From: Chloroflexi bacterium HGW-Chloroflexi-6
GTDB lineage: Bacteria; Chloroflexota; Anaerolineae; Anaerolineales; Villigracilaceae
DNA: 64,000 nucleotides
Direction: 5' to 3'
Assembly: GCA_002840685.1 (NCBI GenBank)
Contig: PHBU01000003.1
Span: 124,001-188,000, forward strand
The notes under the pieces were generated by a model that was not told the origin of the DNA, did not search any database, and saw nothing but the letters and a program-made list of their open reading frames with translations. Position numbers and translations under genes: made by a program. Of the stretch, positions 27,406-36,529 are shown piece after piece. Position 1 is the first letter of the stretch, and each line of letters starts with the position of its first letter.

Positions 27406-28095
27406 ATGTTTTTCGACATCAACTACCTGATTTACATGATCCCGGCCTTCATTTTGATGGGCCTTACCTCATGGTATGTTAAATCTGCTTATAACAAGTG
27501 GAGCAAGGTCCGTGCCCGCTCCGGGCTGACCGGTGCGCAGGCCACCCAGCGCCTGATCTCTGCAGGCGGCTTGTATGGCGTGCGCGTGGAAGGCATCGCC
27601 GGGGACATGACTGATCACTATGATCCGCGCGACAAGGTTTTGCGCCTTTCGCAGGGAGTGGCCAATGTGCCATCGGTGGCCGCACTGGCGATCGCGGCTC
27701 ACGAGCTGGGCCATGCCATGCAAGACGAGGAAAACTACTTTCCTCTGCGTTTGCGGGCAGCTCTTGTTCCGGCAGTCAATATCGGTTCGAACCTGGGCTG
27801 GATCTTGATCCTGGTCGGGCTGTTTCTCGGCCTGACCCAGCTGGCCTGGGTCGGGGTGATCGCTTTCTCGGCCGGAACGGTATTTGCCCTGGCAACCCTG
27901 CCGGTCGAGTTCGATGCCTCGGCTCGCGCCAAACGCTTGCTGGCCGATTCGGGAATTATCTCAGGTCAGGAAGAAATGAACGGTGTCAATAACGTGCTCA
28001 ACGCTGCCGCGCTGACCTATGTCGCCGGCCTGGTGACGGCTGTTTTGCAGTTGCTGTATTACGTCAGCCTGGTTAGCGGCCGCAGCCGGGATTAA
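27406..28095 (+). CDS. YugP-family zinc metallopeptidase (membrane)
   Basis: The 229-residue membrane protein has the zinc motif HELGH in AIAAHELGHAMQDEE, plus four or so membrane helices and a conserved region FDASARAKRLL. Size and motif order match the YugP/DUF zinc neutral peptidase family. GGAGG about 8 bases before ATG 27406 sets the start. Substrates of this family are not established. It is likely co-transcribed with the S41 protease upstream and ends before a strong bidirectional terminator. Confidence 0.92.
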   Translation: MFFDINYLIYMIPAFILMGLTSWYVKSAYNKWSKVRARSGLTGAQATQRLISAGGLYGVRVEGIAGDMTDHYDPRDKVLRLSQGVANVPSVAALAIAAHELGHAMQDEENYFPLRLRAALVPAVNIGSNLGWILILVGLFLGLTQLAWVGVIAFSAGTVFALATLPVEFDASARAKRLLADSGIISGQEEMNGVNNVLNAAALTYVAGLVTAVLQLLYYVSLVSGRSRD

Positions 28096-28108
28096 TCATC
28101 CAGAACGC

Positions 28109-28148
28109 AAAAAAAACGGACAGAGGCCTGGCCTCCGTCCGTTTTTTT
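28109..28148. terminator. Bidirectional terminator
   Basis: AAAAAAACGGAC-A-GAGGCC pairs with GGCCTC-C-GTCCGTTTTTTT. It serves the YugP-like gene on plus and the YiiX-like gene on minus. Confidence 0.92.
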
Positions 28149-28163
28149 AAAGGCAGAAAGGTT

Positions 28164-28748
28164 TTATTTCGATAGCACAAGGTTCGGGCGAATCCGGTGC
28201 GAGCTGCCATCCCAAACTTCTTGTGGGTAGATGATCTGGTTGGTGCCGGGCAGCTGTTCCATTGCCAGGCCGGTGTTCAGATCAACGCCAACCAGCAAAT
28301 AAGCTTTGTAAACCAGTTGACTGCAATAAAAAGAGTCTTCGGTCTCAGGGTTGAGAAAATTCAGGTTATACGGTTTGCCGAGTTGGCGCAGGCAGTAGTC
28401 TGCCACAGCGGTGCGCATGTTATATTCTTCATCTTCTGACAAGCCCAACCCGTCGAGCGGGGAGGCGATGCCGTAGAAAGTGTCGAAGAGCAAGCCGCGG
28501 TCTCGGGCCATGATTTCGGTGTCCCAGTGGTTGCCTGGTACATCGAATGTGATGACGCCGCGTGTTCCCGACTCGATACAGCGGCCGTCCGGGCCGATGT
28601 AAATGGCAACATGATCGACATCGCCAGGTACCAGTCGCCCGACCAAACGCCAGAACTCGCCTGGCAGGATGTCGGGTTTGCCGTTCATAGTGCAAATAAT
28701 ATCGCCTGTACGCAGGGTCAGGCCTTCGATTTCGTAGGTGTAAACCAT
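28164..28748 (-). CDS. YiiX/YebB-like NlpC/P60-superfamily cysteine hydrolase
   Basis: The 194-residue protein has the permuted NlpC/P60 layout: GDVDHVAIYIG with the catalytic His near residue 54 comes first, and YCSQLVYKAY with the catalytic Cys near 149 comes later. Members of this YiiX-like group act on amide or lipid bonds; no signal peptide is visible, so it is probably cytoplasmic. AGGAG about 10 bases upstream supports ATG 28748. It is separated from the methyltransferase gene behind it by about 45 bases and may be co-transcribed. The substrate is unknown. Confidence 0.8.
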   Translation of the reverse strand: MVYTYEIEGLTLRTGDIICTMNGKPDILPGEFWRLVGRLVPGDVDHVAIYIGPDGRCIESGTRGVITFDVPGNHWDTEIMARDRGLLFDTFYGIASPLDGLGLSEDEEYNMRTAVADYCLRQLGKPYNLNFLNPETEDSFYCSQLVYKAYLLVGVDLNTGLAMEQLPGTNQIIYPQEVWDGSSHRIRPNLVLSK

Positions 28749-28792
28749 AATTGTCGTGCTCCTTGCAAGATGCTCTTATTTACGTAAATATT

Positions 28793-29704
28793 TCAATGCG
28801 GTTGCTGCAATTTTGCCAGGAAGTCCATCTGGTGGGCGATATAGATCAATTGGCCGCGATCCACCTGTTCTCGGCGCTGCTTCAGCCAGTTTGCGAACCG
28901 GTCTGGGGCAAGCTCGGGGTGTGCGCTCAGGGTCATTTCAAAGAAGTGCAGGATAAAGTGCAGGAAATAGGCTTCGTCAGCCGGATATTGACCCTTGTGC
29001 GGGTACACTACCCAATCCGAGGCCCCGGCGGATACGATCTCAGCCCCGGCCTGCTCCAGATGCCCGAACAGGTGACGACCCGCCTGGCTGTCGCCGCCGC
29101 TGGGGCGGGAATCCATGCTGTGGTGGTAGATCTGCTCGATGTGCGCATCCAGCACGCGGTCGAGAGCGGGTTCAAGGCTTGTGACTCCGTCAAAATTGAC
29201 CGTCAGCCAGGCCAGGCCCCCGGGTTTGAGCAGCGAAAATAACGAGACCAACGCTGCGGGCATGGGTAGCAGATCCAGAAAGGCGTGGGCGATCAGCAAA
29301 TCGGCCGGGAGCGCCTCGCCAGCGCGGATGAAGTCGAAAACATCCGCCTGAACAAAACGGACGGTGACCGCGCAGGTGTGGGCGGACAAACGGATGTCTG
29401 CGCCCAGAGTTTTGGCGTCAAAGCCATTTTGGCTGGCCCACTCTGGCAGCCATTGGCGGGCGAAATCGATATTTTCTGCCATTTCGTCTACGATCGTGTA
29501 GTGGACGTTTTCGGGCAGGATTTCCCATTTGAGCAGGCGGGCCAGCATGCTGCCAATCCCCGCGCCGACTTCGATAATCTGAAAGGTTTGCCGGCCCGAA
29601 ACGGCATGCAGTGCGGTTTGCAGATCTGCGAGCACAACCCGGTTGAGGGCGCGGTCGTCTACGGTTTGTTTGGCAAGCAGGTAGCGGGGAAAGGAGAGTT
29701 CCAT
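28793..29704 (-). CDS. Class I SAM-dependent methyltransferase
   Basis: The 303-residue protein has the SAM-binding motif IIEVGAGIGSMLARLL near residue 45, followed by the acidic motif YTIVDEM and a DLLIAHAFLDLLPMP segment resembling motif IV/V of Rossmann-type methyltransferases. No domain naming the substrate was recognised. AGGAAA about 8 bases before ATG 29704 supports the start. It is divergent from the PLP enzyme gene. Confidence 0.82.
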   Translation of the reverse strand: MELSFPRYLLAKQTVDDRALNRVVLADLQTALHAVSGRQTFQIIEVGAGIGSMLARLLKWEILPENVHYTIVDEMAENIDFARQWLPEWASQNGFDAKTLGADIRLSAHTCAVTVRFVQADVFDFIRAGEALPADLLIAHAFLDLLPMPAALVSLFSLLKPGGLAWLTVNFDGVTSLEPALDRVLDAHIEQIYHHSMDSRPSGGDSQAGRHLFGHLEQAGAEIVSAGASDWVVYPHKGQYPADEAYFLHFILHFFEMTLSAHPELAPDRFANWLKQRREQVDRGQLIYIAHQMDFLAKLQQPH

Positions 29705-29780
29705 CTTGTTTTCCTGAAATAAGCGTATTTTCAGTTTATCACAGCCGACAAAAAGACGGGCATTTTTTTATCGGGACGGG

Positions 29781-29786
29781 TATAAT
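29781..29786 (+). promoter_or_regulatory. Possible -10 box upstream of the PLP enzyme
   Basis: TATAAT in GACGGGTATAATAG lies about 46 bases before the start codon. The -35 region is weak. The same context is found upstream of icd. Confidence 0.4.
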
Positions 29787-29831
29787 AGATTTGTCTGACA
29801 ACTTTCTCCCCTTTCACCAGGAGTGTTTAAA

Positions 29832-31298
29832 ATGTCCAAAATTGACCTGACCATCTATCCCGATCGCCGCAAGCGCGCCATTCAGCGCGCCAAGGAACGA
29901 AAGATCATTATTCCGACTTATGCCCAGATGAAAGACCCGGCCCAAATACCGGCAAAAGTGAAGGAAGAATTGACCAGGATCGGTCTGTGGGACATCCACC
30001 CGCTCAACCTGTTTCGCATTAGCTGGAAAAACGAACCCAAAGCCAGCGGCGGCGGGTTTGGCGGAGTCAATTACATCGAGCTGCCCTCCGCGTTGACCGG
30101 AACCCCGGCGCGGATCATCGCCATTGTTGGCAAATGGTTCCCGACTGGCGCGCACAAGGTTGGGGCGGCGTTCTCGTGCCTGGTGCCGCGTCTGGTGACA
30201 GGCCAGTTTGACCCGACCACCCAAAAGGCGGTCTGGCCCTCGACCGGTAATTACTGCCGGGGCGGGGCCTACGATTCAGCTTTGCTGGCCTGTGAATCGA
30301 TCGCGATCCTGCCCGAGGGCATGAGTCGCGAGCGTTTCGAGTGGCTGGCAAAAGTGGCCGGGGAAACGATCAAAACCCCCGGCTCTGAGTCGAACGTTAA
30401 AGAAATTTTTGATAAATGCAATGAACTGCGCCATTCCGGCCAGGATCTGATGATCTTCGACCAGTTCCAGGAATTTGGCAATTACCTGTGGCACTATGAA
30501 GTGACCGGCCACGCGCTGGAAGAAGTGCTGAAAGCCACCATGCGCCCCGGCGACCGCTATCGCGGCATGACCAGCGCCACCGGTTCGGCGGGTTCGATAG
30601 CCAGCGGCGATTACATGAAGCAGTTGTTCCCTGAGAGCAAAATTGCGGCCAGCGAAGCGCTGCAATGCCCGACCCTGCTCGAAAACGGATTTGGCTCACA
30701 TCGCATCGAAGGCATTGGCGATAAGCATGTGCCCTGGGTCCACAATACCAAGAATACAGACCTGGTGGTGGCGATCGATGATAATGCGGTCGTTAACCTG
30801 GCACGCCTGTTCAATGAACCCGCCGGGCAGAAATATCTTGCTGAAAAAGGCCTGAGCGATGCCCAAATTGCAAACCTGCAATTGTTGGGTTTCTCTGGCA
30901 TTTCGAATGTGTTGACAGCCATCAAGATGGCGAAATACTACGAGATGGGCGAAAATGACATCATCCTGACGATTGCAACCGATTCGATGGAACTATACCA
31001 GAGCCGCCTGCACGAAATGCACGCTGAAATGGGCGCATACAGTGACCGCGATGCCTCCGCCGATTTCGCGCGCTGGCTGATGGGCCAATCGACCGATAAT
31101 ATGCTCGAGCTGCGCTACACGGATCGCCGCCGGATTCATAACCTGAAATACTATACCTGGGTCGAGCAGCAGGGCAAAACCTATGAAGAGATTCAAGACA
31201 TGTGGTACAAAGATGATTTCTGGACCGGTTTCCAGAAACAGGCCGCTGAAATTGACGAATTGATCGTGGAATTCAACAAGGAAGTTGGCCTGGTATAA
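29832..31298 (+). CDS. PLP-dependent beta-family enzyme (fold type II, tryptophan synthase beta/cysteine synthase-like)
   Basis: The 488-residue protein belongs to the PALP fold. The PLP Lys is in the conserved PTGAHKVGAAFS segment near residue 110, and a phosphate-binding SATGSAGSIASGDYM segment lies near 240. It is longer than cysteine synthases (about 300) and TrpB (about 400), and has no allosteric ACT domain. Related proteins in Anaerolineae and Firmicutes are labelled only 'PLP-dependent protein subunit beta'. AGGAG at 29819-29823 supports ATG 29832. The nitroreductase gene follows after 25 bases. The reaction is unknown. Confidence 0.85.
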   Translation: MSKIDLTIYPDRRKRAIQRAKERKIIIPTYAQMKDPAQIPAKVKEELTRIGLWDIHPLNLFRISWKNEPKASGGGFGGVNYIELPSALTGTPARIIAIVGKWFPTGAHKVGAAFSCLVPRLVTGQFDPTTQKAVWPSTGNYCRGGAYDSALLACESIAILPEGMSRERFEWLAKVAGETIKTPGSESNVKEIFDKCNELRHSGQDLMIFDQFQEFGNYLWHYEVTGHALEEVLKATMRPGDRYRGMTSATGSAGSIASGDYMKQLFPESKIAASEALQCPTLLENGFGSHRIEGIGDKHVPWVHNTKNTDLVVAIDDNAVVNLARLFNEPAGQKYLAEKGLSDAQIANLQLLGFSGISNVLTAIKMAKYYEMGENDIILTIATDSMELYQSRLHEMHAEMGAYSDRDASADFARWLMGQSTDNMLELRYTDRRRIHNLKYYTWVEQQGKTYEEIQDMWYKDDFWTGFQKQAAEIDELIVEFNKEVGLV

Positions 31299-31323
31299 CG
31301 CGATCTGCCTCGGAGGCTGCTTG

Positions 31324-31881
31324 ATGGAACTATTTGACGCGATCTTCTCCCGCCAGTCGATTGGCAAAGTAAAACCTGATCCTGTGCCGCGGGAAGTGGT
31401 CGAACAGCTGCTTGCGGCGGCTGTCCAGGCTCCGAATCACTACAAAGTGCGTCCCTGGCGTTTTGTGGTGGTTTCAGGCAATGCGCGCACTGAATTGGGC
31501 GAGATCATGGCCCAGTCCTTGCTGGCGCAAAACCCATCTCTGCCGCCCGATGCGCTCGAAAAAGAACGCAGCAAGCCCTTGCGCGCGCCGGTTTTGATCG
31601 TTGTCGGTGTCGACAAGCCGGCAGAGCCGAAGGTCAGCGAAATCGAGAACATCGCAGCAGTGGCGGCATCCTGTCAGAATATTCTGCTGGCCGCCCATGC
31701 GCTCGGGTTGGGCGCCATCTGGCGCACCGGCCCGGCCGCCGTCGATGTGCGCGTCAAGCAGTGGTTGGGGTTGGAGCCTGACCAGCATCTGCTCGGCATG
31801 ATCTATATCGGTTATCCGGCCTTTGAGCCTGGGTCGGTTGAGCGCCCTGGCCCCGAAGATCGAACAACCTGGAAAACGTAA
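31324..31881 (+). CDS. Nitroreductase-family flavoprotein
   Basis: The 185-residue protein matches the nitroreductase fold: AIFSRQSIGKVKPDPVP near the N-terminus binds the FMN phosphate, AVQAPNHYKVRPWRFVVV follows, and GLGAIWRTGPA lies near residue 145. These dimeric FMN enzymes reduce nitro compounds or quinones with NAD(P)H. GGAGG at 31311-31315 supports ATG 31324. It overlaps no neighbour but follows the PLP gene closely and shares its terminator. Confidence 0.9.
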   Translation: MELFDAIFSRQSIGKVKPDPVPREVVEQLLAAAVQAPNHYKVRPWRFVVVSGNARTELGEIMAQSLLAQNPSLPPDALEKERSKPLRAPVLIVVGVDKPAEPKVSEIENIAAVAASCQNILLAAHALGLGAIWRTGPAAVDVRVKQWLGLEPDQHLLGMIYIGYPAFEPGSVERPGPEDRTTWKT

Positions 31882-31900
31882 AAACAGTTTCTCAAATGGA

Positions 31901-31936
31901 AAAGACGCGCCCCAAACGGGTGCGTCTTTATTTTTA
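31901..31936 (+). terminator. Rho-independent terminator after the nitroreductase gene
   Basis: AAAGACGC-G-CCC pairs with GGG-T-GCGTCTTT around CAAAC and is followed by ATTTTTAA. Confidence 0.8.
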
Positions 31937-32025
31937 ATATCACACAATTTTCCTCTTTTTACGCGCGGAAAATGTTACATTCGTCACTCTGATAAATAGG
32001 AGATTTCTTATAAGATATACCTATC

Positions 32026-32370
32026 ATGCACGAACTTGCCATTACCGAGTCGATCCTTGAAATCGCGGTGCGTCATGCCCGGGCTCAAAATGCAACCAAA
32101 ATCACAGATTTATATATTGTGCTGGGACAATGGTCGAGCGTAATCGACGACTCGGTCCAGTTTTACTGGGACATGATCAGTGACGGCACGATCGCCAAAG
32201 GTGCGACTCTGCACTTCGAGCGCATCCAGACCGAGTTAACCTGTCTCGATTGCGGCAAGGTTTACCAGCCAGATTCTGCGAGCCTGCTCTGCCCTGATTG
32301 TCAGGGAACGCGCCTGAAAGTGACCAGGGGTGAAGAGTTTCGGCTTGATTCAATTGAAATTGAAAGCTGA
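32026..32370 (+). CDS. hypA: Hydrogenase maturation nickel chaperone HypA
   Basis: The 114-residue protein begins MHELAITESILEIA, the HypA signature in which His2 binds nickel. A zinc site is formed by CLDCG (about 68-72) and CPDC near 87-90. HypA passes nickel to the large subunit of NiFe-hydrogenases together with HypB, whose gene starts 12 bases downstream. No ribosome site is close to the start; AGGAG lies about 25 bases upstream. Confidence 0.96.
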   Translation: MHELAITESILEIAVRHARAQNATKITDLYIVLGQWSSVIDDSVQFYWDMISDGTIAKGATLHFERIQTELTCLDCGKVYQPDSASLLCPDCQGTRLKVTRGEEFRLDSIEIES

Positions 32371-32382
32371 AAGACAGGCGCC

Positions 32383-33054
32383 ATGTCTGAACGCATCCCT
32401 GTTGTCGAAAAGATCCTTTCTGCCAATGACCGGTTGGCAGGTGAGAACCGCGCCCGTATCGACGCGGCAGGCGTTTTTTCGATTAACGTAATGGCTTCCC
32501 CTGGCGCGGGCAAAACCTCGCTGATCGAGCGAACCGTTCGCGCGCTCTGCCCGAAATACCGGATCGGCATGATCAACGGCGACATCCTGACCAGTCTCGA
32601 TGCCGAGCGCGCCGCGGCGGCCGGGGCGGTGGCGATCCAGATCAACACCGGCGGCGACTGTCACCTGGATGCGGTCATGCTGCAACCCGCGCTTGACCAA
32701 ATCGGTCTGGAAAATCTCGACCTGTTGATCGTTGAAAACGTCGGCAACTTGATCTGCCCGGCTGAGTTCCGTTTGGGGACTCACAAAAATGTGATCGTGG
32801 CCTCCATCCCTGAAGGCGACGACAAACCCCACAAATATCCAGCCATGTATCGCGGTGCAGATGTGCTGATTCTGAACAAAATCGATCTGCTGCCCTATGT
32901 CACGTTCCGCATGGACTTTTTTAGCCAGGGCGTAGCCGCCCTTAACCCCGGCCTGACCCAGTTCGACCTGTCCTGCCGCACCGGCGAAGGCCTGGATGCC
33001 TGGTATGGCTGGCTCGAAGCAAGGCTGTCTGGTGAAAAAGTGCCTGACGCCTGA
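32383..33054 (+). CDS. hypB: Hydrogenase nickel incorporation GTPase HypB
   Basis: The 223-residue GTPase has the P-loop MASPGAGKTSLIER (about 35-48), the conserved GGDCHLDA metal-binding Cys-His pair, ENVGNLICPAEF, and the base-specificity motif LNKIDLLP. The N-terminus lacks the His-rich stretch of some HypB proteins. It hydrolyses GTP during nickel insertion into hydrogenase. It lies 12 bases after hypA and 18 bases before hypF, so the three genes are one operon. Confidence 0.96.
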   Translation: MSERIPVVEKILSANDRLAGENRARIDAAGVFSINVMASPGAGKTSLIERTVRALCPKYRIGMINGDILTSLDAERAAAAGAVAIQINTGGDCHLDAVMLQPALDQIGLENLDLLIVENVGNLICPAEFRLGTHKNVIVASIPEGDDKPHKYPAMYRGADVLILNKIDLLPYVTFRMDFFSQGVAALNPGLTQFDLSCRTGEGLDAWYGWLEARLSGEKVPDA

Positions 33055-33072
33055 TACTTGACACCCTTAATC

Positions 33073-35406
33073 ATGAACGGACTCTCCATCCACATCACCG
33101 GCATTGTACAGGGGGGCGATTTTCGGCCCTTTGTCTACAACCTTGCCACTCGCCTGGGGCTGACCGGTTGGGTGCGCAGCACATCGGCGGGCGTGGATAT
33201 CGAACTGGACGGGGAAAAAGCACCCCTCGAAGAATTTGTTCAGCATCTCAATCTTGATCTTCAACCCCTGGCTGATCTTGGCCAGGTGGATGTCATTTCG
33301 CATGATTGTGTCGGGTACGATCACTTTGAAATTATGCCCCCCGAAGGCCTCCCTGATGTTGTTCCGCCCATTTTGCCGGATGTCAGTATCTGCCCGGATT
33401 GTTTGCGCGAATTATTTGATGCGGCTGACAGGCGTTTCCGTTATCCGTTCATCAACTGCGCCAACTGCGGACCGCGTTTTACCATCATTCAGGATGCGCC
33501 TTACGAACGGCCCAATACCAGCATGTCGGTCTTCCCGCTCTGCCCGGATTGCGAAGCGGAATATCGCAACTCGGCCGATCGCCGCTTCCACGCCCAGCCG
33601 GTGGCCTGCCCCGAATGCGGGCCGCGCGTCTGGCTCGAAGTGGTGCGGACGGCCAATCCATCTGACCGCCTGCCTGTTGCCCAGTACACCCTCGGTGACG
33701 AGGCCATTCTGGCCAGTCAACGCTTGTTGCGCGAAGGCAAGATCGTAGCCGTCAAAGGCCTGGGCGGGTTTCGCCTGGCTTGCGATGCTCTCAATCACGA
33801 AGCGGTTGGCGAACTGCGCGCCCGCAAATTGCGCATTGATAAACCTTTCGCGCTGATGATGCCCAACCTGACAACGATCGAACAACATTGTTATCTTAGC
33901 CCCGACGAGCGCGCCCTGCTCGAATCTCCGGCCCGGCCGATCGTCCTGCTGCGCCGCCGCCCCGAATCGATGATCTCTGAGCAGGTTGCTCCCGGCCAAA
34001 ACCATTTGGGGGTCATGCTGCCTTCCACGCCGCTGCACTATCTGCTTTTTTCCGATTCACCCTCCAGCCCGGCCCCGGTCAACCTGCGTCCGCTCGTTAT
34101 GACCAGGGCCAACCAGGCCGAAGAACCGATCTGTACCGACAATGTCGATGCCCGACTGCGGCTTTCGGCGCTGGCCGATGCCTTTCTGATGCACGATCGT
34201 GATATTCATGTCCGCACCGACGATTCGATCATGCGCATTTTGCCTGATCTGGGGCATTATCCCATCCGCCGTTCGCGTGGGTATGCGCCCTTCCCGGTGC
34301 AGCTGCCCTGGCAGTCTGTGCCCCTGCTCGCAACCGGCGCGCAATTTAAAAACACATTTTGCCTGACCCATGGCAATCAGGCCATCCTGAGCCACCACAT
34401 TGGCGATCTCGAAAACTACGAAGCGCTCCAATCTTTTGAGAGCGGTATTGCTCATTTTGAAAGACTTTTCCGCGTCAAGCCTGTCGCGATCGCCTGCGAC
34501 CTACACCCCGACTATCTTGCCAGCCACTATGCAGCACAGCGCGCCGAACGCGAAAAGCTGACGCTCATCCCGGTTCAGCACGACCACGCCCACATTGCTG
34601 CCCTGATGGTTGAACACGGCCTGGATGGCTCCGAACCGGTGATCGGTGTGGCCTTTGACGGGGTCGGCTATGGCGACGATGGGGCGATCTGGGGCGGAGA
34701 ATTCTTGCTGGCAGATTATGCCGGTTATCGGCGTTTTGCCCACCTGCGCTATTTCCCGCTCCCGGGCGGGGACGCGGCCGCCCGCCGCCCGTCTCGCACA
34801 GCCCTGAGCCTGCTCCACGCCCTGCGGCTGGACTGGGACGAATCCCTGCCAACCCACACCGACCTGTGTTACGAAGACCGCACCGCCCTGCGCATTCAAC
34901 TGGAGCACAGGCTGAACAGTCCGCTTACTTCGAGTATTGGTTATTTGTTCACCGCCGCGGCCGCCCTGGCTGGAGTGCGCCAGCAGGCCAGTTACGAAGC
35001 CCAGGCCGCCATCGAGTTTGAAGCGTTGGCCGACCCTGATGAGTCCGGCCTGTATCCCTTCGAATTCGCTGAAGGGCAGATAGACCCCTCCGCTGCCATC
35101 ACGGCCCTGGTCGCGGATGTGTTGGCAGGTCAACCTGTCAGCCGGGTTTCAGCGCGATTCCACAACGGGTTGGCGCACCTGGTTCGGGATGTTTGCGCCA
35201 GCATCAGGGTTGAAACGAGCGTATCGCGCGTTGCCCTGAGTGGCGGGGTCTGGCAAAATGTCACGCTGTTGATGAAAACCATCCCGCTGTTGCAGCAGGC
35301 GGGTTTCCAGGTTTATTTCCATCACAAAGCTCCGGCCAATGATGGCGGGCTTTCGCTTGGCCAGGCGGCGGTTGCGGCTTTCCAGATGAAATCGAAAGCT
35401 TCCTGA
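33073..35406 (+). CDS. hypF: Carbamoyltransferase HypF
   Basis: The 777-residue protein has the HypF domain order: acylphosphatase (about 1-90), two CxxC zinc fingers (CPDC..CANCGPRF and CPDC..CPECGPRV), a YrdC-like domain (about 200-380) and a Kae1-like domain with HDHAHIAALM and GVAFDGVGYG. It makes the CN ligand precursor of the NiFe active site from carbamoyl phosphate. The acylphosphatase loop reads VQGGDFRPFVYNLA instead of the usual VQGVGFRPFVY. ATG 33073 gives the normal N-terminus; TTG 33058 adds five residues. No hypC, hypD, hypE or hydrogenase gene is present in the window. Confidence 0.95.
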   Translation: MNGLSIHITGIVQGGDFRPFVYNLATRLGLTGWVRSTSAGVDIELDGEKAPLEEFVQHLNLDLQPLADLGQVDVISHDCVGYDHFEIMPPEGLPDVVPPILPDVSICPDCLRELFDAADRRFRYPFINCANCGPRFTIIQDAPYERPNTSMSVFPLCPDCEAEYRNSADRRFHAQPVACPECGPRVWLEVVRTANPSDRLPVAQYTLGDEAILASQRLLREGKIVAVKGLGGFRLACDALNHEAVGELRARKLRIDKPFALMMPNLTTIEQHCYLSPDERALLESPARPIVLLRRRPESMISEQVAPGQNHLGVMLPSTPLHYLLFSDSPSSPAPVNLRPLVMTRANQAEEPICTDNVDARLRLSALADAFLMHDRDIHVRTDDSIMRILPDLGHYPIRRSRGYAPFPVQLPWQSVPLLATGAQFKNTFCLTHGNQAILSHHIGDLENYEALQSFESGIAHFERLFRVKPVAIACDLHPDYLASHYAAQRAEREKLTLIPVQHDHAHIAALMVEHGLDGSEPVIGVAFDGVGYGDDGAIWGGEFLLADYAGYRRFAHLRYFPLPGGDAAARRPSRTALSLLHALRLDWDESLPTHTDLCYEDRTALRIQLEHRLNSPLTSSIGYLFTAAAALAGVRQQASYEAQAAIEFEALADPDESGLYPFEFAEGQIDPSAAITALVADVLAGQPVSRVSARFHNGLAHLVRDVCASIRVETSVSRVALSGGVWQNVTLLMKTIPLLQQAGFQVYFHHKAPANDGGLSLGQAAVAAFQMKSKAS

Positions 35407-35430
35407 TTTTTGTAGAAACTCGAACGATGA

Positions 35431-35456
35431 AAAAACGCCCTCCAGGGCGTTTTTTG
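35431..35456. terminator. Terminator between convergent hypF and the Rieske gene
   Basis: AAAAAACGCCC pairs with GGGCGTTTTTT around TCCA. A- and T-runs on both sides make it usable in either direction. Confidence 0.88.
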
Positions 35457-35465
35457 TTTGAATTT

Positions 35466-36458
35466 CTACATTTCGACTTCTCCCGCTTCAATTAATTCAC
35501 GGCGGATTTTGCGATAGGTGATGATTGGCCCATCGCCTGGGATGAGCTTTTCACCAATATCCAGGTCGGAGCGCGCAGGCCGTTGGGTAATAACGACCGG
35601 TCTGTCTTGCCGTTCGATGATGAAGTTGCCGATTTTGCCGAAAAATTCGTTGATTTGGCGCAACAGCGGGGTTTTGACCTTGTGATAATAGCGCAGGTAC
35701 ATCAGTGTGTTTTCATTGTCCACCGGAGCAAAAGCCACCAGGACGCGGATATCATCCGCGATCCAGTTGTGCCACAGGTTGGGGTAAATAAATTGCAGAA
35801 AGGGGTGGCGTGTTGGTTCGGGCAGATCAGCAGCGCGGCGCGGTTTTTGGCCTTCATCGCGTTCGTTCGAGACCCACAGGTCAAGCAGGGTTTGTCCCTC
35901 GGCAGGGTGGCTGGTTTTTGTCAGCGGCCCATTCACCAGCATCTTTTGTCCGCGTCCAATGGTGGTGCGATGCACAAAGGGTAGATGAACCACATCCAAT
36001 TGGTTTTCGATGGCGCGTGAGTAATGAGTCGCCCACGGATCGCGCAGCGTAGCGTAGACAAAATCATCGCCAACGGCATCGAAAAAAGGAAGCGCGGGGT
36101 AGGTTTCGCGAGGTTCACCCCACCAAATGTAGACAAATCCGTGCGCCTCGCGGGTCTCGTAGGCGTGTACTTTCATTGCTTTGGGTGGCTCGGCATTTTT
36201 GCCGTTGGCCGGGATATAGGTGCAAGCTCCGCTGGTGTTGTATTCAAAACCGTGAAATGGGCATTGGATGCAATTATCTTTGACAACGCCGATCGAGAGC
36301 GCTACTCCTCGATGCGGACACAGATCACTCATCACTGCCGCTTTGCCTGTGCTGTCGCGCCAGGCAACCATTTTCTCGCCCATGCGTGTTACACCAACCG
36401 GTTTGCTTGTTTTGATTTCATCTGATTCGAGAATGACATACCATTGATTTCTGATCAT
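35466..36458 (-). CDS. Rieske [2Fe-2S] aromatic ring-hydroxylating oxygenase-like protein
   Basis: The 330-residue protein has a Rieske centre with CPHRG (about 47-51) and CPFHGF (about 66-71), then a catalytic domain with the mononuclear iron ligands in NQLDVVHLPFVHR. It resembles the small oxygenase subunits of the pheophorbide/vanillate-type family. A ferredoxin reductase partner is not adjacent. GGAGG a few bases before ATG 36458 supports the start. The substrate is unknown. Confidence 0.88.
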   Translation of the reverse strand: MIRNQWYVILESDEIKTSKPVGVTRMGEKMVAWRDSTGKAAVMSDLCPHRGVALSIGVVKDNCIQCPFHGFEYNTSGACTYIPANGKNAEPPKAMKVHAYETREAHGFVYIWWGEPRETYPALPFFDAVGDDFVYATLRDPWATHYSRAIENQLDVVHLPFVHRTTIGRGQKMLVNGPLTKTSHPAEGQTLLDLWVSNERDEGQKPRRAADLPEPTRHPFLQFIYPNLWHNWIADDIRVLVAFAPVDNENTLMYLRYYHKVKTPLLRQINEFFGKIGNFIIERQDRPVVITQRPARSDLDIGEKLIPGDGPIITYRKIRRELIEAGEVEM

Positions 36459-36517
36459 CTTGTCCTCCCACGAGAAGATATTGCGCCTTATTTCACAATT
36501 ATAGACCTTTTTCAGGT

Positions 36518-36523
36518 TAGAAT
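36518..36523 (+). promoter_or_regulatory. Possible -10 box adjacent to the phosphodiester glycosidase start
   Basis: TAGAAT lies 6 bases before ATG 36530, so transcription from it would give a nearly leaderless mRNA. No clear -35 and no ribosome site are seen. Confidence 0.3.
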
Positions 36524-36529
36524 ACGGGG

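Noticed and set aside
32026..35406. A full NiFe-hydrogenase locus
   Set aside because: Only hypA, hypB and hypF are present; no hydrogenase subunits or hypCDE were found on either strand.
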